This document shows, piece by piece, positions 34,461 to 41,356 of a DNA stretch of 64,000 nucleotides. Source of the DNA: Arsenicibacter rosenii (GTDB lineage Bacteria > Bacteroidota > Bacteroidia > Cytophagales > Spirosomataceae); NCBI RefSeq assembly GCF_001870735.1, contig NZ_MORL01000001.1, forward strand, positions 933,222 to 997,221, written 5' to 3'. The position numbers and the translations under genes were made by a program. The first letter of the stretch is position 1. Each line of letters opens with the position of its first letter. A model generated the notes under the pieces. The model was not told where the DNA came from. It worked only from the letters and a program-made list of their open reading frames with translations, and did not search any database.

Positions 34461-34823
34461 TTACTTCCCGTAGCGCACCCAGCCAAGAGCACGGACGTAG
34501 TAGTACATCAGCAGGCGTTGCCAGACCGGAACTCCTGCTTCCCAGAGCAGCTGATTGAATACCTGATCAGCCTCTTTTCGGGAAACAATACCGGTTTCGC
34601 ACAAATAATCATGCGCGGCACTGGGCATCGCACTCAGACCGGATTTAGGGATCAGCCAGTCCGGCACCCACGAGGGGCGCGACGCATAATCCGTCTCGTA
34701 CCCGGCAGGGATTACTACCCCCCTGCTATTACACGGCACCAGCGCCGGTTCGTTGAAGGCCCACCAGTCCGGCTTTTTCCCATATACTTTTTTAACACTG
34801 GCATGGAGAACGTGAACCGGCAT
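34461..34823 (-). CDS. DUF1353 protein
   Basis: 120 residues with the family pattern IPAGYETDYASRPSWVPDWL, AAHDYLCETGIVSRKEADQV and YYVRALGWVRYG. DUF1353 proteins are common in phages near head or tail genes; function unknown. The His-Asp pair in AAHDYL hints at a metal site (inference). Confidence 0.85.
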   Translation of the reverse strand: MPVHVLHASVKKVYGKKPDWWAFNEPALVPCNSRGVVIPAGYETDYASRPSWVPDWLIPKSGLSAMPSAAHDYLCETGIVSRKEADQVFNQLLWEAGVPVWQRLLMYYYVRALGWVRYGK

Positions 34824-34825
34824 GG

Positions 34826-35272
34826 CTATTCAGAAATTACGGTTTCTTCAGGATCAGTCGGTTCAACCGACTCTTCTGATTCTTCAGGTAAGACAGGAGC
34901 TGGCGGCTCCGGAATCACCGGATCAAGAATCTGCGGAAAGTTGCCGCCATTCTGTTCGATCAGTGCGGCCTGAATACCCGGCTCATGCTGCACCAGGTAA
35001 CCGGCCACCGCATGCATGTTGTTTGGGTCCAGGTTCTCAATGGCTCTGAACGGTTGTACTTCTCCGACAATGTTTTCTACCTTATGTTCCCCGCAGACAT
35101 AGACACGCCGGGTATGTGAACTGCCGGAATAGTTGTTGCCGATCACGCGGGACGTAAACGTGGCATCAACTATGTTTTCAATGACCCCTCTGGCCTCCAG
35201 ATCATCAATCTGGGCCTGACTCAGGTTGTGCCAGTTATGGCGGATGTTTTCTGCTGTTTCCTGGATAATCAT
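34826..35272 (-). CDS. Phage protein with acidic tail
   Basis: 148 residues. The N-terminal part is folded (HNWHNLSQAQIDDLEARGVI), the last 30 residues are Pro/Glu-rich and disordered (EPPAPVLPEESEESVEPTDP). Placed between fibre and DUF1353 genes. Unknown; may be a fibre-attachment or chaperone protein. Confidence 0.65.
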   Translation of the reverse strand: MIIQETAENIRHNWHNLSQAQIDDLEARGVIENIVDATFTSRVIGNNYSGSSHTRRVYVCGEHKVENIVGEVQPFRAIENLDPNNMHAVAGYLVQHEPGIQAALIEQNGGNFPQILDPVIPEPPAPVLPEESEESVEPTDPEETVISE

Positions 35273-35278
35273 AGTGCA

Positions 35279-36490
35279 TCAGGATGTTAGTGCTCTGGCG
35301 TAGGTTTTGGCCAGAGCGTGTGGCCAAAATTCTATTTTCTTGGTGTGTCCGTTCGGAAAATTACTGCCCTGTGCAGGGGCAATTCGTAGCATCGTTGCAT
35401 CAGGGTACTTTGTGCCTGAGATACCTCCCAGACTACCGGCGAGTCCGCCGGCAACAGAGCCCCAGCAATCACTAACTGAAGTTGCCGAAATCATTCTCGT
35501 CCAGTTAAGAGTGTCCGTAGCTGTTCCAATCTGACTGCCATAGGTAGCAGGGCCAAGCCCGTTCACCATGTTATTATTTTCAGTGTAGCCTAAAATCACG
35601 TCATTCACTACATTGTCAAATGTCAGAAGCCGTCCTGATCCGATCCGGTTTAGCCGCCGTGACTCGGCAAAGAATGTTCCGCCCTTGCGGTTGAACCAGT
35701 TGCCTGTCACTATGCTGCAAGTATCATAGTCGCGGGTCGCCACTGCGCTGGTTGTGGGTATTATGGAGGTTGACCATTTGCCCTGCTCACCTTGCGGGAA
35801 GCTGGCAAAGATATAATCGCCCGGATTTGAATTAGTGCTGCCGGAGCTGGCAGGACCATAGTTGACGGTATAACTGGCAGACGTTATGGCATAGTAGGCT
35901 TCACAGCGATACCGGCCTGCGCCTAAATGCTTAATAGAAGCCGAAACCCCTGTTGTTGTGGACACTACTGAGCCATTCCCTGTCAGGGCAAAAACAGCTG
36001 TATTATTCACCCCGTCTGAATGTACAATGGCGGCGTAATTGGTATTACCGGCCCAGAACACGGCCGATGCCGTGTAGTTATTGCCGACGGTTACTGTTCC
36101 GCTAAGACCGGCTCTGACCCGTGCCCATATATTACCGGATCCTGTATTGGTAATTTTCCACACGCTTGCTGTATTATCCAGATTGGTTATACCGGATATT
36201 TCGGGTGTACAATTAAACTTCCCCCAGACAGCATTACTGAAGTCTTTCGAATACAGTAGTTGATTTGTCCGTCGCTCTTCGTGCAGATACCCGACACATT
36301 CCAGGGTTATCGGGTCATAGTCAATACGGGGCATATGATTGGCCACCGCTTCGAGAATACCTGAGTTATTGAACCGCCATGCCAGCGTTGGCCGGGAAAA
36401 TGTCAAGTCTGCGGGAAATAAACCGGAGGCAAAATTCCAGCACCGGACAGGTGTAAACTGGCTGACCAGCCCTAACATCGTTTTCCGCAT
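35279..36490 (-). CDS. Tail fibre/spike-type adhesin
   Basis: 403 residues. QLLYSKDFSNAVWGKFNCTP and LGAGRYRCEAYYAITSASYT fit the head-spike-fibre/carbohydrate-binding sandwich found in phage receptor proteins. The second half (KGGTFFAESRRL, FDNVVNDVILGY) is a LamG-like sandwich, ending KIEFWPHALAKTYARAL, a tail common in phage fibre proteins. Probably binds a host surface glycan. Confidence 0.75.
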   Translation of the reverse strand: MRKTMLGLVSQFTPVRCWNFASGLFPADLTFSRPTLAWRFNNSGILEAVANHMPRIDYDPITLECVGYLHEERRTNQLLYSKDFSNAVWGKFNCTPEISGITNLDNTASVWKITNTGSGNIWARVRAGLSGTVTVGNNYTASAVFWAGNTNYAAIVHSDGVNNTAVFALTGNGSVVSTTTGVSASIKHLGAGRYRCEAYYAITSASYTVNYGPASSGSTNSNPGDYIFASFPQGEQGKWSTSIIPTTSAVATRDYDTCSIVTGNWFNRKGGTFFAESRRLNRIGSGRLLTFDNVVNDVILGYTENNNMVNGLGPATYGSQIGTATDTLNWTRMISATSVSDCWGSVAGGLAGSLGGISGTKYPDATMLRIAPAQGSNFPNGHTKKIEFWPHALAKTYARALTS

Positions 36491-36494
36491 GTGC

Positions 36495-37415
36495 TTAGTG
36501 TTTAGCGTAATAGCCTACCAGTGACGTCGTGCTGTTGGCTTCCATCGTGATGACGGTAAGCCCGCCAACTGCCGTATTCATATCGACAGTGGCACCACCA
36601 GGAAATTTCACCATCGCAGGATAATTGAATCTAAAATTCCCCGCCCCGCCCTGAAGCGCATAGATGGTCAGCGTTCTACCCAGCGACGGATTGAGAATAG
36701 TGAGCGTAACGTCAGAATTAAGCGTCATGCTGATCACCAGATCATCGGCCTGACTCATATCAGCGGTGTAGGCGGTACTGACACTGCCGGCGGCAATCGA
36801 CTTTTTCGTTGGATTAAAGTTGGTGGCCGCATTAATGTTTGTCGTGTAGCCTGTCGAACAAACATAAAGCGGATTGCCACCGCTGGTAACTGCCGGCTTT
36901 GTTCCTTCGCCACCGGTCCAGTCCAGCAACTGAAGCACGATATTCTGCCCGTTAGGTACACTTCCGTGAACAGCTGCCCAACCCTGATACCCTTGCGGAC
37001 CACGGTAATCCGTGGCGTTATTGATATTTGTTGTCAGACCGGTTGGCGATTCGTAATAAGGGACATTGCCTGGCCCCAGGATCGGTGGTTTAGGACCTTC
37101 CCCTCCGATCCAGTCCAATAACTGTCTGACGACCTTTACCCCTGATAAGATCCCTGAAAATACAGCCGACCAACCTTTCTGGCCCTGAAAGCCACGAATA
37201 TCTGTTGCCAGATTAATGTCAGATACCAGCCCTTCTTCACCAAGATACAAGGCGTTTCCTTCGTCGGTGATCTCCGGCTTCTCACCTTCCCCCCCGAAAA
37301 AATCATACAATTGGAGTACAACCTGCTGATTGTGCTCAACCGGCGTGCACAAAGGAGACCAGCCCTGAAAGCCGCGATCCCCCTTCACTCCTTTGTTCAG
37401 GATTATATTGATCAT
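36495..37415 (-). CDS. Tail fibre with three modular repeats
   Basis: 306 residues. Three tandem about 63-residue modules (residues about 13-200), each with a short collagen-like stretch (RGFQGQKGW, RGPQGYQGW), then Q-L-x-D-x-x-G-G-E-G-x-K-P, a G-N motif, and INxATDxRG. A C-terminal beta domain (about 210-306; LTILNPSLGRTLTIYALQGG, TTSLVGYYAKH) probably forms the trimeric tip. Overlaps the preceding gene by 4 nt. Likely an extended fibre. Confidence 0.8.
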   Translation of the reverse strand: MINIILNKGVKGDRGFQGWSPLCTPVEHNQQVVLQLYDFFGGEGEKPEITDEGNALYLGEEGLVSDINLATDIRGFQGQKGWSAVFSGILSGVKVVRQLLDWIGGEGPKPPILGPGNVPYYESPTGLTTNINNATDYRGPQGYQGWAAVHGSVPNGQNIVLQLLDWTGGEGTKPAVTSGGNPLYVCSTGYTTNINAATNFNPTKKSIAAGSVSTAYTADMSQADDLVISMTLNSDVTLTILNPSLGRTLTIYALQGGAGNFRFNYPAMVKFPGGATVDMNTAVGGLTVITMEANSTTSLVGYYAKH

Positions 37416-38257
37416 AAAACGGTAAAAGCTATGTGTAGAAAATCATCCCGTTCTCCTTCGCGCAAACTATAGAGCTCCATACGATAGGCTCCCGGCAGCA
37501 GACTGCTCATCTGGGCCGTAGTAATCGCCGCCTGTAAAACGTTGCTGTTCTGCTTGAGCAGTCCGCTGCCCTCCTGCAGCTGGAGCTTGATGTAATTGAA
37601 GCGGTCGAACACATCCAGATAGAAGGTGTGCGCACTTATGTCCTGAGGATTGCCGGCCGTATCCTTAAAAGCAAATTCTTCATCATACCGCTCTTTCCGG
37701 AAGGCGGTTATCCTGATGAGCGGAACAGATTTGTTAATCAGCATAATCAAGTGATTTAAATTTTCGAGTAGCCAGGGCGTATGCTTCTGTTTAACCTGCA
37801 ACTCCAGACGCTGCACATTACGGCCGGCTCTCACGCCCGTTGTCGCTGAACCGGTCAGCATGGCGCCGTTATCCGGATCACCGATCAGGTAGCAGGTCCC
37901 GTTCAGGTCTTCGGCCAGCACCACCCAGCGCCGGGCCCTGTTCAGGGAAAACCACCCCAGAAGCGTCTGCTGCAGCCGTGGGATCTCCAGCGTAACCGAT
38001 ACTGTGTATATCTCGCCGTTAGGCGTTTCATCGACTACCCAGCTATACACGGCCGTATCACGTTGAAAGGTTAAATCCAGTATCGTGGCATTATCGGCCA
38101 GCTCCAGATTCGTAATAGCAATGAAGGGATAAGGCAACACATCCGGATGCAGCTCCGGATCGAACAACGAAATGATATCGGTTGTCGGAATCAGCTTCAG
38201 GCGGCGGATTCCGCCGGCATTATGTTCGCCGTCCCATGCTCCAAGTTCCTGTTCCAT
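37412..38257 (-). CDS. Tail/fibre-attachment protein, unknown
   Basis: 281 residues, first of the fibre group, overlapping the fibre gene by 4 nt. Beta-rich first half (YPFIAITNLELADNATILDL, NGEIYTVSVTLEIPRLQQTL), and a second half starting near LINKSVPLIRITAFRKERYD ending in LPGAYRMELYSLREGERDDF. It looks like two fused domains joining a tail protein to the fibres (inference). Confidence 0.65.
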   Translation of the reverse strand: MEQELGAWDGEHNAGGIRRLKLIPTTDIISLFDPELHPDVLPYPFIAITNLELADNATILDLTFQRDTAVYSWVVDETPNGEIYTVSVTLEIPRLQQTLLGWFSLNRARRWVVLAEDLNGTCYLIGDPDNGAMLTGSATTGVRAGRNVQRLELQVKQKHTPWLLENLNHLIMLINKSVPLIRITAFRKERYDEEFAFKDTAGNPQDISAHTFYLDVFDRFNYIKLQLQEGSGLLKQNSNVLQAAITTAQMSSLLPGAYRMELYSLREGERDDFLHIAFTVL

Positions 38258-38296
38258 AACCCGAACCTACAGTATATATATAGGCCGGAACAGGAC

Positions 38297-38344
38297 ATAA
38301 AAAATGCCCGCACAGTGGCAAAAAGCGCTCACCATGAGGGCATT
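38297..38344 (-). terminator. Terminator after gene 38443-38916
   Basis: AATGCCC (38303-38309) and GGGCATT (38338-38344), T tract on the minus strand, followed by a GTCCTGTT motif (38296-38289). Confidence 0.75.
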
Positions 38345-38354
38345 CGGGGTATGC

Positions 38355-38435
38355 TGTCCAGCAAAAGGGGGAAACCGTCCAGAATGCGGGACAACTTCCC
38401 CGGAAAACTGGACGGCTTCCCGTCACTGCTGGACA
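38355..38435 (-). ncRNA. Structured 3'-UTR element with nested stems
   Basis: Outer stem TGTCCAGCA (38355-38363)/TGCTGGACA (38427-38435). Inside it, GGGAA (38369-38373)/TTCCC (38417-38421) continues after one mismatch into CCGTCCAG (38375-38382)/CTGGACGG (38408-38415), tipped by CGGG (38387-38390)/CCCG (38399-38402). In total 26 pairs in 81 nt. It lies between a stop codon (38443) and the terminator. Strand unproven; minus fits the transcript. Confidence 0.55.
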
Positions 38436-38442
38436 AAAAAAA

Positions 38443-38916
38443 TCAGGCTGCTACTCTTGTCCGGAAATCCGAACGCTCCCGGCGTTCCCGCTGGGCCATC
38501 TTGATGGCCGACTCTTCGGTTAGTTCGTCCTCCGGAATCCGGTATTGTTTCAGAAAGATTTTAACGGCCGACAGCTCGGAGTTGAACAGGGTGCGCCGGC
38601 CGATGCAGTAATAATGCAGCGCCGTCCGGAACTCGGCCAGCAGGGCATTCGATAACATCAGCCGGGTCTCGGCCGACAGCGCCGACCGCTGGAACTTTTC
38701 CCCCAGCTGAAAACTGATTTCAACCATGCCTTTATGGTCAGGCAGCTCCTGATCGGTCACCTCCAGCACGTCGAGCGGGATACGTTCGCCACGGCCGAAA
38801 CCAAGCAGCAGTTTGGCACCCAGATCAGAATTAGCCCGCACACGGATCGGCTCCGGACCAAAGTCATGCAACAGCCACCGGCGGACATACGGTTTCACTA
38901 AAATCGTAAGCTTCAT
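38443..38916 (-). CDS. Phage protein, unknown
   Basis: 157 residues. VKPYVRRWLLHDFGPEPIRV near the start, a helical middle (RLMLSNALLAEFRTALHYYC) and a basic C-terminus (SAIKMAQRERRERSDFRTRV). Possibly nucleic-acid-binding. It ends the short early gene group ahead of the fibre genes and has a structured 3' UTR. Confidence 0.65.
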   Translation of the reverse strand: MKLTILVKPYVRRWLLHDFGPEPIRVRANSDLGAKLLLGFGRGERIPLDVLEVTDQELPDHKGMVEISFQLGEKFQRSALSAETRLMLSNALLAEFRTALHYYCIGRRTLFNSELSAVKIFLKQYRIPEDELTEESAIKMAQRERRERSDFRTRVAA

Positions 38917-38931
38917 GTGAATGGGAAGGGG

Positions 38932-39156
38932 TTACTTGAAAAGCGTGAGAACAAAATCAATTACAGCGTTACGGGGAGCTAAGCGGCTGGCCCGTCCTTT
39001 CAGGTAAGCCGTTGTCATGGCATCGGCCAGCGGATCACGGCGGGCCTGCTCCCGCCGGTATCGCTGGTAGCCGCGCCAGCTACCGGCCAGGTAAATGATC
39101 AATAAAAACAGGGCGAACCCGGCAACAATAAGTACTGTGATGTAGAACATATTCAT
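38932..39156 (-). CDS. Single-TM small phage protein
   Basis: 74 residues with one N-terminal membrane segment (ITVLIVAGFALFLLIIYLAG) and a basic cytoplasmic tail (GYQRYRREQARRDPLADAM). Such proteins often act in superinfection exclusion or as lysis accessories; no specific assignment. Confidence 0.6.
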   Translation of the reverse strand: MNMFYITVLIVAGFALFLLIIYLAGSWRGYQRYRREQARRDPLADAMTTAYLKGRASRLAPRNAVIDFVLTLFK

Positions 39157-39214
39157 GCCTTTAAGTTACAACTCCGAAGCCTTTCGTACAAGCAGAAAAC
39201 TGTATTTTTCCAAT

Positions 39215-39241
39215 AAAAAAACCAGCCCTGAAGCTGGTTTT
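39215..39241 (-). terminator. Terminator after gene 39264-39518
   Basis: AAAACCAGC (39218-39226) and GCTGGTTTT (39233-39241) with a T tract on the minus strand. Confidence 0.8.
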
Positions 39242-39263
39242 CAATCACATTACCAGAGACCTG

Positions 39264-39518
39264 TCAGATCGTTTCCAGGAAAACATACTTACCATCCTGA
39301 ACCCCGGCGAACTCCAGTCCGGAATTCAGACGGCTGGTGAAATGGCTGGTTACTGAGCTGCCCAGCGCAATCTCACCAACCTGAATGGCCAGCTGGCAGG
39401 CTGCAATATCATTCGTGGCTGTTGGCTGATACGTCTGCTTGAATTCAAGCTCTTCCCGCAGCTCGGTCAGATTATAAGCGGCGATGTAATTGAGAAATGT
39501 GGACTGAATAATGTTCAT
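39264..39518 (-). CDS. Small phage protein next to the iteron region
   Basis: 84 residues, helical first half (FLNYIAAYNLTELREELEFK) and a conserved-looking IAACQLAIQVGEIALGS. No recognised domain. It lies just downstream of the TGTTACA repeat region and might be a repeat-binding or replication accessory protein by position. Confidence 0.6.
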   Translation of the reverse strand: MNIIQSTFLNYIAAYNLTELREELEFKQTYQPTATNDIAACQLAIQVGEIALGSSVTSHFTSRLNSGLEFAGVQDGKYVFLETI

Positions 39519-40072
39519 TGCGTTGCTACATTAGGTTTGCACCGGCAAAACACTTCTTTTCAGTTCACAAACGACAATACAGGTTCCCGTCTGTATGTAC
39601 GCTAACCGGCGACGGGCATGCCATCTTTCATTTTTCCAACCTGCCCGGATTTCTCCCTGCACGTTTCGTACGGTTTTACGGATTAATACGATTCCTGAAG
39701 AATGAACAGTCAACCGGCAAACCCGTGTATTTTTTTGTAATGCTGTAACAATGTAATGACCGCCGGAAAATAGCTGACATTGAGTCAGTTAGCTGTTACA
39801 AAAAAGTTGTCTTTGCTGAAACAGACACCAAACCGGTTTGTATCAGATTGTAACAGGGATAAATCAAAGATTTTCAGCGGCTTATTTATTACAATTATTT
39901 GTAACAGTTATCTTTTTGTTACAAATCATAGATAAACTTTGTAACACTATAAATATCTGATTACTACCCCTGTTACCCCGTTTCGCTTTATGACTGTTAC
40001 AGAATTACAAACGTTTTGTCAATTTTATAGTAAGAATCCAAAGGAAACAGCAAAGCCCCCGATGCCCCAAAA
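39519..40072. other. Non-coding AT-rich region with TGTTACA repeats, candidate origin
   Basis: About 550 nt without a credible gene. Seven exact TGTTACA/TGTAACA sites begin at 39744, 39794, 39849, 39900, 39917, 39940 and 39995, with a near match (TGTTACC) at 39971. Four intervals are 50-55 bp, about five DNA turns. Orientation varies. AT content is highest among the repeats. Near a primase-helicase gene this resembles an iteron-type replication origin; a repressor operator cluster is the alternative. Confidence 0.6.
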
Positions 40073-40095
40073 AAAATGCCCCGTTTCCGGGGCAT
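40071..40095 (-). terminator. Terminator after gene 40120-40356
   Basis: ATGCCCCG (40076-40083) and CGGGGCAT (40088-40095) with loop TTTC and a T tract on the minus strand. Confidence 0.85.
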
Positions 40096-40119
40096 GCGGT
40101 TTAAGCGGATTTTGTACTA

Positions 40120-40356
40120 TTAATAGAAACGCGTTAATGTGCCGTCTTTTACCAGACGCTCGACCTCGGTACGTGGCCGGCGTATCTTCTCTTCTGTAGT
40201 CAGATTCAGCAGATCGACATATGCCTTAAGGCCATGCCACGCGTCGAGTACCACGAAAATGCGGCCGTTTCTATCCTTCCATTTGGAGTACTGGAACAGG
40301 ATCACCGTACGCCCGTCGGCTGTAATCCCTTCTTCTAACTCAACTGGCTTTTCCAT
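40120..40356 (-). CDS. Small phage protein, unknown
   Basis: 78 residues. VILFQYSKWKDRNGRIFVVLDAW suggests a small beta sheet. Overlaps the upstream gene by 17 nt. It ends the cluster of short genes behind the primase-helicase gene. Confidence 0.65.
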   Translation of the reverse strand: MEKPVELEEGITADGRTVILFQYSKWKDRNGRIFVVLDAWHGLKAYVDLLNLTTEEKIRRPRTEVERLVKDGTLTRFY

Positions 40357-40516
40357 GTATCTGTCGGTTTATACGGAGCATCGACTGATCGGCAAGGTCA
40401 TGGTATTTCGCGTGGCCCAGCATTCGGGAGCTCAGGCGGATTTTTGACATGTTCAGATAGGCGTCGATTAATGCCAGCCGATTGGCATTGCCGGTGTTTT
40501 GTGCTAGTTTTGTCAT
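40340..40516 (-). CDS. Small phage protein, unknown
   Basis: 58 residues from the ATG at 40516 (MTKLAQNTGNANRLALIDAY); the frame is open to 40594 but that part overlaps a hairpin and the next gene. Helical and basic (NMSKIRLSSRMLGHAKYHDL). Possible DNA-binding helix pair; unproven. Confidence 0.55.
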   Translation of the reverse strand: MTKLAQNTGNANRLALIDAYLNMSKIRLSSRMLGHAKYHDLADQSMLRINRQIHGKAS

Positions 40517-40568
40517 CGGAATTTTGATTTGGGCCCGGATAATTGTTCGCAGCAATGTCCGGGCTTTT

Positions 40569-40781
40569 TTAATTGGGTTTCTGGACCGAAGCATCGTTCT
40601 GCTTCGCCCGTTTGGCGTAAATCATCTGCTGGAGCCGGTTTACCATCAGCCGGTCAAGGAGCTTCGGGCAAAACAGCATAAGCAGCAGTAATACCAGAAG
40701 CATGAAAACAGTAAGCAGTAGTCCGGCAGGTGCCCAGAGTAGCATCCTGACTATTTTCGGTGAGCTGACATGTGGCCACAT
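40569..40781 (-). CDS. Small membrane protein
   Basis: 70 residues with a long hydrophobic segment (LLLTVFMLLVLLLLMLF) followed by a basic tail (LVNRLQQMIYAKRAKQN-type). Overlaps the zinc-finger gene by 31 nt. Unknown function. Confidence 0.55.
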   Translation of the reverse strand: MWPHVSSPKIVRMLLWAPAGLLLTVFMLLVLLLLMLFCPKLLDRLMVNRLQQMIYAKRAKQNDASVQKPN

Positions 40782-41026
40782 AGCGCATGATGAGAGTTAA
40801 AGGATCTGTTACATTCGGGGCAGATAAAACTACCGGAGGGTACGGGAGGAACCACCGGCTGAACGGCGGTGGCCACAGTAAGCACCTGTGTGACGGGCAG
40901 GTGCAGCGCACGGCAATCTGACAAAATCTGAAAGGCGATATCGTATTGCCGGCGGGCGTCCGTTTCAACGGCTAACGCTTTTGTATTGCGTTCAAGCCGG
41001 TTCCGGCGTTCATCATCCAGCCGCAT
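40751..41026 (-). CDS. Phage protein with a classical C2H2 zinc finger
   Basis: 91 residues. The C-terminus FICPECNRSFNSHHALCGHM plus SAHRK fits C-x2-C-x12-H-x3-H exactly. The core HALCGHMSAH recalls the QALGGH finger of plant transcription factors. The N-terminal part is a basic helix (LDDERRNRLERNTKALAVET). Likely a small DNA- or RNA-binding regulator. Overlaps its upstream gene by 14 nt. Confidence 0.7.
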   Translation of the reverse strand: MRLDDERRNRLERNTKALAVETDARRQYDIAFQILSDCRALHLPVTQVLTVATAVQPVVPPVPSGSFICPECNRSFNSHHALCGHMSAHRK

Positions 41027-41330
41027 AGATAATCACGGCCGATACGCTGTCGGCAGGGCGGTCCTTTAATGTGATCCGGCTCGAAATCTCAATCTGCCGG
41101 TTATCTACAAAGCGTAAGCCTACATTGTCACAGCTACTTTGATTGTATAGACGGTAAAGCTCAATTTCCCTTTGGAGCTCTAAATAGAAGTCCTCCAGTG
41201 TCGTGATCCTGACGTAGTTTTTTCGTTGACACCAGGCTTGGGCGACCTCAATTAAATGCGATTCAATACGAAGTTGAAAACGCTCCCTGACCTCAATAAC
41301 AAATTGAGGAACGGCCATAACGGTAGACAT
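41013..41330 (-). CDS. Small phage protein, unknown
   Basis: 105 residues. Helical start (PQFVIEVRERFQLRIESHLI) and beta end (LRFVDNRQIEISSRITLKDR). Follows the primase-helicase gene by 26 nt in the same operon. Confidence 0.65.
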   Translation of the reverse strand: MSTVMAVPQFVIEVRERFQLRIESHLIEVAQAWCQRKNYVRITTLEDFYLELQREIELYRLYNQSSCDNVGLRFVDNRQIEISSRITLKDRPADSVSAVIIYAAG

Positions 41331-41356
41331 AAGCTATAAGAATTAAGGTGAACATT

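Noticed and set aside
39518-39748. 76-codon + strand frame in the iteron region
   Set aside because: Antisense to the leader, no homology-like features, and its 3' end lies among the repeats.
39744-40001. CRISPR array
   Set aside because: The repeat unit is only 7 bp, orientation is mixed, and no 20-40 bp repeat recurs.
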